Part shown: positions 18,997 to 28,001 of the stretch, piece by piece | How positions within the stretch are numbered: the stretch's first letter is position 1 | How the letters are laid out: each line of letters begins with the position of its first letter | From: Enterococcus columbae | Lineage (GTDB): Bacteria > Bacillota > Bacilli > Lactobacillales > Enterococcaceae | Reading direction: 5' to 3' | Assembly: GCA_020742395.1 (NCBI GenBank) | Contig: DYWZ01000040.1 | Coordinates: 1-44,552 of the forward strand | Length of the DNA: 44,552 bases | Position numbers and translations under genes: made by a program | The notes under the pieces: model-generated | Told to the model about the DNA's origin: nothing | The model's database searches: none | Seen by the model: only the letters and a program-made list of their open reading frames with translations

Positions 18997-19704
18997 TTAC
19001 GAACGAATCGCTGTTTCTAGTCCTACCTTAATCATATCGTTAAAGGTCAATTGACGTTCCTCAGCAGTTGTTTCTTCTCCGGTAATAATATGATCACTAA
19101 CCGTACAGATAGCTAAAGTTTGGACATTAAACTTAGCACCTAAATAGTAAAGTGCGGCGGCTTCCATCTCAACACCCATCACACCTAAACTAGCTAGTTG
19201 AATGGTTTCAGTCATATCATCTTTATAGAAACTATCTTCTGAAAGTAGATTACCTACGTGAGTTGTCGTTCCCATTTCTTGAGCGATTTCATAAGCCGTT
19301 TTTAATAATTTAAAATCGGCAATCGGTGCAAAATGGAAAGTATCAAAGTTTTTAGCAATCATTGAAGAGCTGGTTACTGCACCTTGACCTAAGACTAGAT
19401 CACGGACATGGACGTCTTTTGAGATTGCGCCACAAGTTCCCACTCGAATTAATTTTTTTACACCATAAGAATTGATTAACTCGTGAGCATAAATCGTAGC
19501 GGAAGGCATCCCCATACCAGTTCCTTGTACTGAAATTCTTTCGCCTTTATATGTTCCGGTAAAACCTAGCATTCCTCGAACATTGTTATAACAAACTGGA
19601 TTTTCTAGAAAAGTTTCAGCAATATATTTAGCTCTTAATGGATCTCCGGGAAGTAAAATTTTATCAGCAATTTCGCCTGCTTTGGCTTCAATATGAACGC
19701 TCAT
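18997..19704 (-). CDS. deoD: Purine-nucleoside phosphorylase, DeoD type
   Basis: The protein has 235 residues of the hexameric PNP family (PNP/UDP class). It contains [17 protein letters not shown], the phosphate-binding [16 protein letters not shown] and RVGTCGAI, and the ribose site [12 protein letters not shown]. The aspartate in [11 protein letters not shown] fits the DeoD base-binding residue. It cleaves purine (deoxy)nucleosides with phosphate to base and (deoxy)ribose-1-phosphate. It is the third gene after deoB and punA, with a 19-nt spacer from punA, so both PNP types are present in one operon. Confidence 0.96.
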   Translation of the reverse strand: MSVHIEAKAGEIADKILLPGDPLRAKYIAETFLENPVCYNNVRGMLGFTGTYKGERISVQGTGMGMPSATIYAHELINSYGVKKLIRVGTCGAISKDVHVRDLVLGQGAVTSSSMIAKNFDTFHFAPIADFKLLKTAYEIAQEMGTTTHVGNLLSEDSFYKDDMTETIQLASLGVMGVEMEAAALYYLGAKFNVQTLAICTVSDHIITGEETTAEERQLTFNDMIKVGLETAIRS

Positions 19705-19723
19705 TCATATGCTCCTTTCAATA

Positions 19724-20539
19724 TTATAATGCAGTAAGTGTTGATTTAATTAATTCTTTGAACTCAGCTTTTACACGTTCAGTCGTTTCAACCACTTCTT
19801 CATGATTTAAGTTCGCTTGCATGCCAGCGGCTAAGTTTGTGATACAAGAAATACCTAAAACTTTAAGACCACTATGAACCGCCACAATTACTTCAGGTAC
19901 TGTAGACATACCTACTGCATCCGCACCAATTGTTCGGGCAAAGCGAATTTCAGCCGGTGTTTCATACGTTGGACCGGTAAAGCCCATGTAAACACCTTCT
20001 TTTAAGTGCAAACCTTTTTGTTGTGCCACTTGTTTGGCCACTTGACGATAAGCTAAGTTGTACGCTTGTGACATATCTGGGAAGCGCGGACCAATTTCTT
20101 CTTCGTTTTTGCCGATTAATGGATTGGTTCCCATAAAGTTGATGTGATCAGTAATCAACATTAAATCTCCCGGTTTAAAGCTTTCATTTACCCCACCACA
20201 AGCATTGGTTACAATTAAGGAATGTGCTTTAAGGGCAGACATCACTCGAACAGGATAAGTCACTACTTGCATAGAGTGTCCTTCATAAAAATGGAAACGA
20301 CCTTGCATAGCCAAAACTTTTTTACCTGATAGTGTCCCATAGACTAATTGTCCGGCGTGACCGACTACGGTTGAAACTGAGAAATGCGGAATTTCTTCAT
20401 AAGGAATAACAATTTTGTCTTCAATTTCTTCAGCTAATTCACCTAAACCAGAACCTAAAATCAGACCAAAGTCGACTTTGTCTACCCCTTTTTTATGAAT
20501 AAAAGCGGTTGTTTCTGCTAAACGTTGTTGTAAAGTCAT
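19724..20539 (-). CDS. punA: Purine-nucleoside phosphorylase I (trimeric, inosine/guanosine type)
   Basis: The protein has 271 residues. It contains LILGSGLGELAEEIED, VGHAGQLVYGTLSGKKVLAMQGRFHFYEGH (phosphate and purine site) and GPTYETPAEIRFARTIGADAVGMSTVPEVIVA, typical of trimeric PNPs that act on inosine and guanosine. It complements the DeoD enzyme encoded next to it. The deoB stop and punA ATG are 16 nt apart, consistent with co-transcription and channelling of ribose-1-phosphate to DeoB. Confidence 0.96.
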   Translation of the reverse strand: MTLQQRLAETTAFIHKKGVDKVDFGLILGSGLGELAEEIEDKIVIPYEEIPHFSVSTVVGHAGQLVYGTLSGKKVLAMQGRFHFYEGHSMQVVTYPVRVMSALKAHSLIVTNACGGVNESFKPGDLMLITDHINFMGTNPLIGKNEEEIGPRFPDMSQAYNLAYRQVAKQVAQQKGLHLKEGVYMGFTGPTYETPAEIRFARTIGADAVGMSTVPEVIVAVHSGLKVLGISCITNLAAGMQANLNHEEVVETTERVKAEFKELIKSTLTAL

Positions 20540-20555
20540 CTTTTCACACTCCTAT

Positions 20556-21722
20556 TTATTTTAAGTCAGCTAAAAAGCTCTTACCATTTTCAGTTGCAGC
20601 TACACCAAAGTTATCAGCGATAGTTGCTGCAATATCAGAATAAAAACCTTGAGCTAATGCGCCATGACCTTGCATTTTTTTGCTATAAGCTAGTAATGGA
20701 ACATACTCACGAGTATGATCAGTACCTGTAAAGGTTGGATCATTTCCATGGTCAGCAGTGATCAATAGTAAATCATCTTCACGCATCGCTGCAAATAATT
20801 CTGGAATACGAGCATCGAATTCTTCGATTGCTTTAGCGTATCCTTGTACATCACGACGATGACCAAACAACGCATCAAAATCAACTAAGTTAGTAAAGCT
20901 TAAACCGTCAAAGTCTTTAGCCATTACTTTCAATAATTGATCTACCCCGTCCATATTGCTCTTCGTGCGGATTGCTTCGGTAATGCCTTGGCCATTAAAG
21001 ATATCATTAATTTTACCTACAGCAATAACATCTTTACCGGCATCTTTTAATGAATTTAATACTGTATGACCAAATGGATTTAAGGCATAATCGTGACGAT
21101 TACTTGTGCGGGTGAAGTTTCCTGGTTCCCCTACATAAGGACGCGCGATAATACGACCAATCATGTATGGTTCATCACGTGTAATTTCACGGACATATTC
21201 ACAAATGCGATATAATTCATCTAGTGGGATAATCTCTTCATGAGCTGCAATTTGTAATACTGGATCGGCTGATGTATAAACAATTAAATCACCTGTTTCC
21301 ATTTGGTGTTTTCCATAATCATCAATCACCTTAGTCCCTGAATAAGGCAAGTTACAAACAACTTTGCGACCAGAAAAAGCTTCGATTTTATCTAATAATT
21401 CTTGTGGGAAGCCATTTGGAAAAACTCTAAATGGTTTGGTAATATTTAGTCCCATGATTTCCCAGTGACCAGTCATAGTATCTTTACCTACAGAGATTTC
21501 TTCTAATTTCGTAGCATAACCTAAGTGATCTTCAATCGCTTTAACGCCTTTTAAGGGAGCAATTGTACCTAAGCCCAATTTTTCTAGATTGGGAATCGTT
21601 AACCCAGCTACTTGTGCAATATGGCCTAATGTATCGGCTCCTACATCATTAAATTTGTCCGCATCAGGTGCTTGACCAATCCCTACTGAATCCAAAACAA
21701 TTAAATGTACACGTTTAAACAT
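20556..21722 (-). CDS. deoB: Phosphopentomutase
   Basis: The protein has 388 residues of the alkaline phosphatase-like superfamily. Metal and catalytic blocks are present: [20 protein letters not shown] at the N-terminus, [13 protein letters not shown] with the threonine that is phosphorylated, and [23 protein letters not shown] near the C-terminus. It converts (deoxy)ribose-1-phosphate into the 5-phosphate, the substrate of DeoC or the pentose phosphate pathway. It heads the deoB-punA-deoD unit behind a structured leader. Confidence 0.97.
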   Translation of the reverse strand: MFKRVHLIVLDSVGIGQAPDADKFNDVGADTLGHIAQVAGLTIPNLEKLGLGTIAPLKGVKAIEDHLGYATKLEEISVGKDTMTGHWEIMGLNITKPFRVFPNGFPQELLDKIEAFSGRKVVCNLPYSGTKVIDDYGKHQMETGDLIVYTSADPVLQIAAHEEIIPLDELYRICEYVREITRDEPYMIGRIIARPYVGEPGNFTRTSNRHDYALNPFGHTVLNSLKDAGKDVIAVGKINDIFNGQGITEAIRTKSNMDGVDQLLKVMAKDFDGLSFTNLVDFDALFGHRRDVQGYAKAIEEFDARIPELFAAMREDDLLLITADHGNDPTFTGTDHTREYVPLLAYSKKMQGHGALAQGFYSDIAATIADNFGVAATENGKSFLADLK

Positions 21723-21791
21723 GATAACCCTGCTTTCTGTTTATATTCACCCAGCCTTCGTTAAGACTAGATTATGACTACTCCATAAGAA

Positions 21792-21853
21792 AAGGGAAGA
21801 ACATTCAGCATACCTGTTTTTGTCCTCCCCTTACCCTTTTTCTTGGATATGCT
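21792..21853 (-). promoter_or_regulatory. Structured deoB leader: terminator-like stem with possible pseudoknot
   Basis: In the minus-strand RNA, AAGGGGAGGACA (21832 to 21821) can pair with UGUUCUUCCCUU (21803 to 21792), a 12-bp stem with two G-U pairs and a 17-nt loop, followed by UUCUUAU. The loop holds GGUAUGCU (21814 to 21807), which is complementary, with one bulge, to AGCAUAUCC upstream (21853 to 21845). This gives an H-type pseudoknot or an alternative fold. A promoter-like sequence lies upstream, so this may be an attenuator of deoB. It could also simply terminate the upstream ABC operon. Confidence 0.45.
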
Positions 21854-21862
21854 TACATCATG

Positions 21863-21868
21863 ATTATA
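21863..21868 (-). promoter_or_regulatory. Extended -10 promoter upstream of deoB
   Basis: The minus strand reads TGCTATAAT, a perfect -10 with the extended TGN element. The -35 region is weak (TTTTGT-like). Its start point would lie near 21856, just before the structured leader described above, giving a leader of about 135 nt. Confidence 0.55.
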
Positions 21869-21883
21869 GCAAGCAATCCATTG

Positions 21884-21911
21884 CAACAAAAGGACAAATG
21901 TCCGTTTGTTG
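21884..21911 (-). terminator. Hairpin just after the nucleoside permease gene
   Basis: CAACAAA...TTTGTTG with inner GGACA/TGTCC forms a nearly perfect 13-bp hairpin six bases past the last codon of the permease gene. On the minus strand it is followed by CAATGG rather than a U-run, so termination would be weak. It may protect the 3' end of the ABC transcript. Confidence 0.4.
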
Positions 21912-21916
21912 ATTTG

Positions 21917-22870
21917 TTATTTCGATTTAATATAGTTACGACCATTTGCTTTAGGTCCAGCTGCTTGACCAAAGAAGGCTACCAAGATGACGATAGTCAA
22001 CACATATGGCGCAATCAATAGATACACATCTGGAATAGAAGCGATAAACGGAATTGCCTTACCAGCAATACTTAGGTTTTGTGAGAAGCCGAAGAAAACA
22101 GCAGCACCCATCGCACCTAATGGATTCCATTTACCAAAGATCATCGCAGCCATTGAGATGAACCCTTGACCGGCAATGGTAGTTACCGCAAAACGACCCG
22201 CGATAGATTGGGCGAATAACGCACCACCCATACCACCTAAGAAACCTGAAATCAACACACCAGAATAGCGCATTAGATAAACATTAATCCCTAATGTGTC
22301 AGCAGCTTGTGGATGTTCCCCTACTGAACGCAAGCGTAGACCAAAACGCGTTTTAAAAATAATAAACCATGCGATAACTGAAACCAAAATAGCTAAGTAA
22401 GCAGTCAGTGAAGTCTTTTCAAAGAATAGCTTACCAATCACTGGAATATCCGCTAAAATTGGAAAACGGAAATAACCAAAGAATTCTTGAATACTGTCAG
22501 TTTGGCCTTTTCCATAGAAGTCTTTGACTAAAAAGACCGCTAAAGCAGGTGCCATTAGGTTCATTACCGTACCACTAATGATATGGTCTGCTCTAAAGTT
22601 AATAGTAGCCACCGCGTGCAAAGCTGAGAAAACTAACCCTACACACCCACCGACTAATAATCCTAACCAAGGTGTAGCATTACCAAATTTAGCAGCAAAA
22701 GTGATATTAAATACGATTGAACTGAAAGCACCCATTACCATGATTCCTTCAAGTCCCACGTTAACAATCCCACTACGTTCTGAGAAAACACCACCTAGCG
22801 CAGTCAAAATCAAAGGCGCAGCATAAATCAAGGTTTGCGTAATAATTGAAGCAATAGCATCTAGATTCAT
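21917..22870 (-). CDS. Nucleoside ABC transporter, permease subunit 2
   Basis: The protein has 317 residues, very hydrophobic with about eight or nine membrane segments, of the BPD_transp_2 family. Landmarks are APLILTALGGVFSERSGIVNVGLEGIM at the N-terminus and GLRLRSVGEHPQAADTLGINV, the cytoplasmic coupling loop. It corresponds to NupC of lactococci and RnsD of streptococci in a BmpA-NupABC type nucleoside importer. Its start overlaps the stop of the preceding permease gene by one base. Confidence 0.92.
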   Translation of the reverse strand: MNLDAIASIITQTLIYAAPLILTALGGVFSERSGIVNVGLEGIMVMGAFSSIVFNITFAAKFGNATPWLGLLVGGCVGLVFSALHAVATINFRADHIISGTVMNLMAPALAVFLVKDFYGKGQTDSIQEFFGYFRFPILADIPVIGKLFFEKTSLTAYLAILVSVIAWFIIFKTRFGLRLRSVGEHPQAADTLGINVYLMRYSGVLISGFLGGMGGALFAQSIAGRFAVTTIAGQGFISMAAMIFGKWNPLGAMGAAVFFGFSQNLSIAGKAIPFIASIPDVYLLIAPYVLTIVILVAFFGQAAGPKANGRNYIKSK

Positions 22871-24027
22871 TAGATGTTTCCTCCTTCCTGACTTTCTTCA
22901 TTTGGTTTAGACGCTTCTTCGACCTTCACTACTTCTTTTTTATTGCCAAAGAACTTAGCTAAAACAAAACGAATGACAAAACTAATTCCTACGAAGAAAA
23001 TGATAATCGCAATATCAATATCAACTAACTCAGATGGAATTCCCGCAACTTGCATTCCTTGTCCACCAAGCTTCAAGATACTAAATAAAATAGCTGAAGC
23101 AAAGATTCCAATCGAACTACCATTTCCAAGCAGCGAAACCGCCATTCCATCAAAACCTACAGATAAAGATGACCCTTGCGAAGTAAAGTTTTGGAAGGTA
23201 CCTAGTCCTAAAATCACTCCGGCCATACCCGCTAAAGCGCCAGAGATAATCATTGAAATGACAATTGTGCGTTTACTTGACATTCCGGCATATTCAGAAG
23301 CAAATGGATTTAGACCTACTGCACGGATTTCATAGCCTAAAGTCGTCTTTTTCATCATGAACCAGACAACCACTAAGGCGATAATAGCAAAAATAATTCC
23401 TAGATTTAAACGAGAATTATTAGTCATTGCTGCCATCCAACCAGTTTGTAAAGAAGCAGACTCACTAATTGATTTGGTCATCCCTTTACTTTGGATAATA
23501 CTTGGACTCATGACATCGTTTACTAAGTAAGTAGATACTTGTAAAAGAATATAGTTCATCATAATTGTAACAATTACTTCACTCGTACCAAAAAACGCTC
23601 TTAGGAAGCCTGGAATCGCACCGGCAATCGCACCAGCAATTACCCCAGCGGCAATAGCGACGAATAATACGACTAAACGTGGTACATCAGGCATAGATAA
23701 AGCAATCCATACACTTGTAATCCATCCACATAATGCTTGACCAGATAACCCGATATTAAAGAAACCTGCTGTATTCGCTACGGCAAAACCTAAAGCTGTA
23801 AAAACTAAAGGCGCAACAGATACAAAAATTTCTCCAATATTTCGAGGATTAATTTCTCCAGTTAATGGATTTAAAAAGGCTGTTTTAAACATTTGTGCAT
23901 AACCATCAATTGGATTAAAACCAAAAGCCAACATGATGATACCGCCTAAAATAAAGCCTAGAAATACCGCAATAATCGGTACAATAATATTTTGAATTTT
24001 TTCTGTACGACTATTCAACCTCTTCAC
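22870..24027 (-). CDS. Nucleoside ABC transporter, permease subunit 1
   Basis: The protein has 385 residues, a BPD_transp_2 family permease with about ten membrane segments. The coupling loop TTLGYEIRAVGLNPFASEYAGMSSKRT and the FNIGLSGQALCGW segment are typical. It resembles NupB of the nucleoside importer. It begins inside the last 17 bases of the ATPase gene and ends at the start of the second permease, so the three are translationally coupled. The C-terminal tail is charged and cytoplasmic. Confidence 0.92.
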   Translation of the reverse strand: MKRLNSRTEKIQNIIVPIIAVFLGFILGGIIMLAFGFNPIDGYAQMFKTAFLNPLTGEINPRNIGEIFVSVAPLVFTALGFAVANTAGFFNIGLSGQALCGWITSVWIALSMPDVPRLVVLFVAIAAGVIAGAIAGAIPGFLRAFFGTSEVIVTIMMNYILLQVSTYLVNDVMSPSIIQSKGMTKSISESASLQTGWMAAMTNNSRLNLGIIFAIIALVVVWFMMKKTTLGYEIRAVGLNPFASEYAGMSSKRTIVISMIISGALAGMAGVILGLGTFQNFTSQGSSLSVGFDGMAVSLLGNGSSIGIFASAILFSILKLGGQGMQVAGIPSELVDIDIAIIIFFVGISFVIRFVLAKFFGNKKEVVKVEEASKPNEESQEGGNI

Positions 24028-25582
24028 CCGCCTTATTTGCTGCTAATTCTTCACGTGCGGCCCCTAAAGAATAACCTGCCATCAATAAACCAAGCTCCTG
24101 TTCATTTGTTTCTTTTGGATCAACAGTACCGACAATCTTACCTGCGTGAATAACGGCGATACGATCAGATACATTTAAAATTTCATCTAATTCAAAGCTT
24201 ACTAACAACACAGCTTTCATCTTATCACGTTGTTCAATTAAACGTTTGTGAATAAATTCAATCGCACCCACGTCTAATCCACGGGTAGGGTTAGCAACAA
24301 TCAATAAATCTGGATCGCGATTGACTTCACGTGCGATGATTGCTTTTTGTTGGTTACCACCAGATAAAGCCTTAGCTGGTACCACTTCACTCGCAGCCCG
24401 AACGTCAAATTCTTGCATTAATTCACGAGCATGCTCATTGATTTCAGCATAATCTAAGACGCCATGTTTACTTAACGGCTCCATAAAGTAAGTCTGTAAA
24501 GCAATATTTTCTGCTAAAGTCATATCTAAAACCAAACCATATTTATGACGGTCTTCTGGTACGTGGCCAACACCTTGTTGCGTAATTTTACGTGGACGTT
24601 GGTTAGTAATTTCATCGCCATTTAAGGTAATACGACCACTTTCTACTTTACGTAAACCGGTTAACGCCTGAATCAATTCAGACTGACCATTGCCATCAAT
24701 TCCGGCAATCCCTAAAACCTCACCTGCACGAACTTCTAAGCTCAAGCCTTTAACTGCTTCCAATCCACGATTTTCTTTAACCACTAAATCTTCAACTGCT
24801 AAAACGACTTCTTGTGGATTAGCCTCTTTCTTCGGTGTCTTAAATGAAACCGCACGACCAACCATCATATCCGCTAATTGTTGTGAGGATACATCCTTCA
24901 CATCAACCGTACCGATATATTTACCACGACGAATAACCGTACAACGATCAGCAACTGCCTTAATTTCATCTAATTTATGTGTAATTAGGATGATTGACTT
25001 TCCTTCTTTAATTAATTCTTTCATAATTTCAATAAGTTCTTCAATTTCTTGAGGAGTCAAAACGGCAGTTGGTTCGTCAAAAATTAAAACATCCGCACCA
25101 CGATAAAGGGTTTTTAGAATCTCTACCCGTTGCTGCATACCAACTGAAATATCACGAACATAAGCATCAGGATCAACGGCTAATCCATATTGTTTTGAGA
25201 TTTTTTCAATCTCTTGTTTTGCTTTTTTACGATCTAAAATACCAAAATGACTTGGCTCACTACCTAAAATAATATTTTCTGTAACAGTAAAAGCGTCTAC
25301 CAACATGAAATGCTGGTGAACCATTCCGATTCCCAACTTATTAGCGGCGGTCGGACTCGTAATATTTACAACCTCACCATTTAATAGAATTTCTCCAGAT
25401 GTTGGTTGCAAAAGGCCTGCTAACATATTCATCATTGTTGATTTTCCTGCACCATTTTCTCCAAGCAAGGCATGAATTTCTCCACGACGTACTTGCAGAT
25501 TCACTTGATCATTTGCAACAAAACTGCCAAAAATTTTCGTTACATTGCGCATTTCGATGACATTTGGTTGTCCTTGAGTCAA
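24011..25582 (-). CDS. Nucleoside ABC transporter, tandem ATP-binding protein
   Basis: The protein has 523 residues with two ABC domains. The first has Walker A GENGAGKST, signature SVGMQQRVEILKTL and Walker B DVLIFDEPTAVL. The second has a degenerate Walker A (GIDGNGQSEL), signature LSGGNQQKAIIAREV and LLIVANPTRGLDVGA. This asymmetric double-ATPase layout is that of sugar and nucleoside importers (NupA, RnsB). It energises the two permeases encoded just downstream. A 157-nt spacer with two strong hairpins separates it from the lipoprotein gene. Confidence 0.94.
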   Translation of the reverse strand: MTQGQPNVIEMRNVTKIFGSFVANDQVNLQVRRGEIHALLGENGAGKSTMMNMLAGLLQPTSGEILLNGEVVNITSPTAANKLGIGMVHQHFMLVDAFTVTENIILGSEPSHFGILDRKKAKQEIEKISKQYGLAVDPDAYVRDISVGMQQRVEILKTLYRGADVLIFDEPTAVLTPQEIEELIEIMKELIKEGKSIILITHKLDEIKAVADRCTVIRRGKYIGTVDVKDVSSQQLADMMVGRAVSFKTPKKEANPQEVVLAVEDLVVKENRGLEAVKGLSLEVRAGEVLGIAGIDGNGQSELIQALTGLRKVESGRITLNGDEITNQRPRKITQQGVGHVPEDRHKYGLVLDMTLAENIALQTYFMEPLSKHGVLDYAEINEHARELMQEFDVRAASEVVPAKALSGGNQQKAIIAREVNRDPDLLIVANPTRGLDVGAIEFIHKRLIEQRDKMKAVLLVSFELDEILNVSDRIAVIHAGKIVGTVDPKETNEQELGLLMAGYSLGAAREELAANKAGEEVE

Positions 25583-25637
25583 CTTCTTTCACTTCCTTAC
25601 TTTTCTTGATGATGCATATTAGGAAATATCCATTTCC

Positions 25638-25672
25638 ACAGGCAAGTGTTTTAACTTAAAGCACTTGCCTGT
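25638..25672 (-). terminator. Hairpin 2 between the lipoprotein and ATPase genes
   Basis: ACAGGCAAGTG (25638-25648) pairs perfectly with CACTTGCCTGT (25662-25672) around a 13-nt loop. It is the second hairpin met by RNA polymerase after the lipoprotein gene. Little U-run follows. It probably contributes to 3'-end formation or protection. Confidence 0.55.
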
Positions 25673-25685
25673 AGATTGATAGAAA

Positions 25686-25719
25686 CTGTGATCTTATCTT
25701 TTTAAAGATAAGATCACAG
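25686..25719 (-). terminator. Strong hairpin 1 after the lipoprotein gene (partial terminator)
   Basis: CTGTGATCTTATCTTT pairs perfectly with AAAGATAAGATCACAG, a 16-bp stem with a tiny loop, followed on the minus strand by TTTCTATC. Placed 20 nt after the lipoprotein stop, it probably ends most transcripts there, letting the binding protein be made in excess of the membrane and ATPase subunits. Confidence 0.75.
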
Positions 25720-25739
25720 ACCAACTTTTTATTTCCTAA

Positions 25740-26837
25740 TTATTTGCTAGGTTTTTCAGCAACTTCAACTTTACCGTCTAAAATTGCTTTTTTCGCATCT
25801 TCGACTTGTTTCTTCGCATCGCTTGATAAGAAACCATCGGTTAAATTAACCCCACCGTCTTTTAGACCGTAAGCGATTGTTTTACCACCAGGGAATTTAT
25901 TCTCAGCAGCTTTTTGGGCGATATCGGCAACAGCAGTCCCTACACCTTTAAGTGTTGAACATAAAGTTAAGTTTGCTTCTTTACCGTCTTTAGTTTTGAA
26001 CGCACCTTCAGCTTGTTGGTCACTATCTACCCCAATTACCCAAACTTGTTTGTCTTTTAATTCAGCTTCAGTTAATTGTTCGTCGATAGCTTTAGCTTCT
26101 TGGAATACCCCTTGACCAGTACCACCTGATGCATGGAAGATGATATCAGCACCATTTTGGTAAATTTGTGCAGCTACAGCTTTACCTTTTGCAGGGTCAC
26201 CGAATGAACCAGCATATTGTACATCAACTGTAATTGTCTTACCTAATTTCTTAGCAGTATCTTTTACCCCTTGAACGAAACCAGCTTCAAAGCGGTCGAT
26301 AACTTCGCCTTCTTCACCACCGATAAAGCCAACTTTGTTTGTTTTTGTTGATGCCGCAGCAGCAACTCCTGCTAAGTAAGAAGCTTCATTATCTTTAAAC
26401 ACAGCAGATGCTACATTGTCTACACCAGAAATTACAGAGTCCACGATACCAAATTGGTTATCAGGGTTTTGTTTTGCTGCCTTTTCAATTTCAGGTGCTA
26501 GTTTATAACCAATCCCAAAAATTGTTTTGAAGCCGTTTTGTACTGCAGTGTCTAAGTTTGTTGCATATTGTGATTCATCATCAGATTGGAAGTATTGATA
26601 ACCACCGACACCTTTTTTCATGTCGTGTTCTTTACCCCAAGCTTGTAATCCTTCCCAAGCTGATTGGTTAAATGAACGGTCATCTACCCCACCAACGTCA
26701 GTAACCATAGCTACACTATGATTCTCTTTAGAATCTTTCTTTGCAGAACTGTCGTCTGATTTGTTACCACAAGCTGCTAATACTAATGTACTTGTCATTG
26801 CAACTGCAGCCAATCCAAATAATTTTGCTTTTTTCAT
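25740..26837 (-). CDS. bmpA: Nucleoside-binding lipoprotein of the BMP family
   Basis: The protein has 365 residues. A lipoprotein signal peptide (MKKAKLFGLAAVAMTSTLVLAAC) has the lipobox LAAC with the modified cysteine at about residue 23, followed by a charged, disordered linker. The mature part has the BMP/PnrA motifs VTDVGGVDDRSFNQSAWEG and VGFIGGEEGEVIDRFEAGFVQG. It captures purine and pyrimidine nucleosides at the cell surface and feeds the ABC importer encoded next. It follows cdd after 67 nt containing a palindrome. Confidence 0.94.
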   Translation of the reverse strand: MKKAKLFGLAAVAMTSTLVLAACGNKSDDSSAKKDSKENHSVAMVTDVGGVDDRSFNQSAWEGLQAWGKEHDMKKGVGGYQYFQSDDESQYATNLDTAVQNGFKTIFGIGYKLAPEIEKAAKQNPDNQFGIVDSVISGVDNVASAVFKDNEASYLAGVAAAASTKTNKVGFIGGEEGEVIDRFEAGFVQGVKDTAKKLGKTITVDVQYAGSFGDPAKGKAVAAQIYQNGADIIFHASGGTGQGVFQEAKAIDEQLTEAELKDKQVWVIGVDSDQQAEGAFKTKDGKEANLTLCSTLKGVGTAVADIAQKAAENKFPGGKTIAYGLKDGGVNLTDGFLSSDAKKQVEDAKKAILDGKVEVAEKPSK

Positions 26838-26879
26838 TTCTGTAAAGCCCCCTAAATTAGATAAGTCTTTTTATGTCAT

Positions 26880-26893
26880 CGATCAATTGATCG
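26880..26893. other. 14-bp palindrome upstream of the lipoprotein gene
   Basis: CGATCAATTGATCG is perfectly symmetrical and sits in the 67-nt gap between cdd and the lipoprotein gene. It could be an operator, a short mRNA hairpin or chance. It does not resemble the LacI-type sites found upstream of pdp and of the LacI-family regulator gene. Confidence 0.3.
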
Positions 26894-26904
26894 GATAACC
26901 ATGA

Positions 26905-27312
26905 TTAATGGAAATCTTTGTTGGTAAAAGTATATGGTAATAATTCTTCTACCGTAGTTTCTTTCATGACTCCATCGTCACCAAGTAAAGTTACTGGCAT
27001 CTCTGGTGTACAAAATTCTGCCATCACCTGACGACATGCGCCACATGGCGAAATCGGTTCAGGTGTATGTCCAGCAATGACCAAATGTTTAAACTGACGT
27101 TTGCCTTCTGATATAGCTTTAAAAAAAGCAGTTCTCTCAGCACAATTAGTCAAACCATAAGAAGCATTTTCGATATTTACCCCTTGATAAAGGGTACCAT
27201 CTGCAGTTACTAAACAAGCTCCTACTGGAAAGTGTGAATAAGGAACATAAGCTTGATCTAAAGCTGCTATAGCTAAATCAATCCATTCTTGCTCTGCTTT
27301 CACTATTAACAC
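26905..27312 (-). CDS. cdd: Cytidine deaminase
   Basis: The protein has 135 residues, the small tetrameric type. The zinc site is complete: GLTNCAERTAFFKA with the Cys and the proton-shuttling Glu, and SPCGACRQVMAEF with the other two Cys. PYSHFPVGACL and NIENASYGLTNC form the substrate site. It converts (deoxy)cytidine to (deoxy)uridine, which Pdp then cleaves. It lies 12 nt after deoC in the same transcript. Confidence 0.97.
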   Translation of the reverse strand: MLIVKAEQEWIDLAIAALDQAYVPYSHFPVGACLVTADGTLYQGVNIENASYGLTNCAERTAFFKAISEGKRQFKHLVIAGHTPEPISPCGACRQVMAEFCTPEMPVTLLGDDGVMKETTVEELLPYTFTNKDFH

Positions 27313-27324
27313 CTTCTTTACTGA

Positions 27325-27999
27325 TTAATAACCAGTGCCAGTAGTTCCTGTCACAATAGCGATACTTGCACTAGTTCCTAAACGACTGGCACCAGCTTCA
27401 ACCATGGCTTGCGCTTCCTCAGCATTATGAATGCCTCCTGAAGCTTTAACGCCCATTTCAGCACCTACCGTCTCACGCATTAAACGAACATCTTCTATCT
27501 TGGCACCAGCTGTTGAAAAACCAGTTGATGTTTTAACGAAGTCCGCACCTGCTGCTTTAGCTAAACGACATACACGAGCGATTTCTTCTTTCGTTAGCAG
27601 TGCTGTTTCGATGATCACTTTTACCAAAGCTTTTTTCTCCGCGGCTTGCACCACTGCTTCGATATCTTTTTGAACTAATTCGTCCTCGCCATCTTTTAAA
27701 GCACCGATATTAATCACCATATCTACTTCAGTCGCACCGTTAGCAATGGCATCTTTTGTTTCAAAAGCCTTCGTTGCTGAAGTATTAGCACCTAAAGGAA
27801 AACCAATTACTGTACAAACCTGGATATCACTACCAGCTAATTCGTTAGCTGCTAAACTCACCCAAGCAGGGTTGATACATACTGAATAAAAGTGATGTGC
27901 TTTAGCTTCTTCAATCACGCGTAATACATCTGCTTTCTTACTATCTGCTTTTAAGACTGTATGGTCAATCATTCGATTTAATTCCATTTGATGAAACAC
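27325..27999 (-). CDS. deoC: Deoxyribose-phosphate aldolase
   Basis: The protein has 224 residues of the class I aldolase family. It contains [49 protein letters not shown] and the Schiff-base lysine in [10 protein letters not shown]. It splits 2-deoxyribose-5-phosphate to acetaldehyde and glyceraldehyde-3-phosphate. The gene starts 2 nt after the pdp stop and is followed closely by cdd, so it is co-transcribed in the nucleoside catabolic operon. Confidence 0.97.
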   Translation of the reverse strand: MFHQMELNRMIDHTVLKADSKKADVLRVIEEAKAHHFYSVCINPAWVSLAANELAGSDIQVCTVIGFPLGANTSATKAFETKDAIANGATEVDMVINIGALKDGEDELVQKDIEAVVQAAEKKALVKVIIETALLTKEEIARVCRLAKAAGADFVKTSTGFSTAGAKIEDVRLMRETVGAEMGVKASGGIHNAEEAQAMVEAGASRLGTSASIAIVTGTTGTGY

Positions 28000-28001
28000 T
28001 C

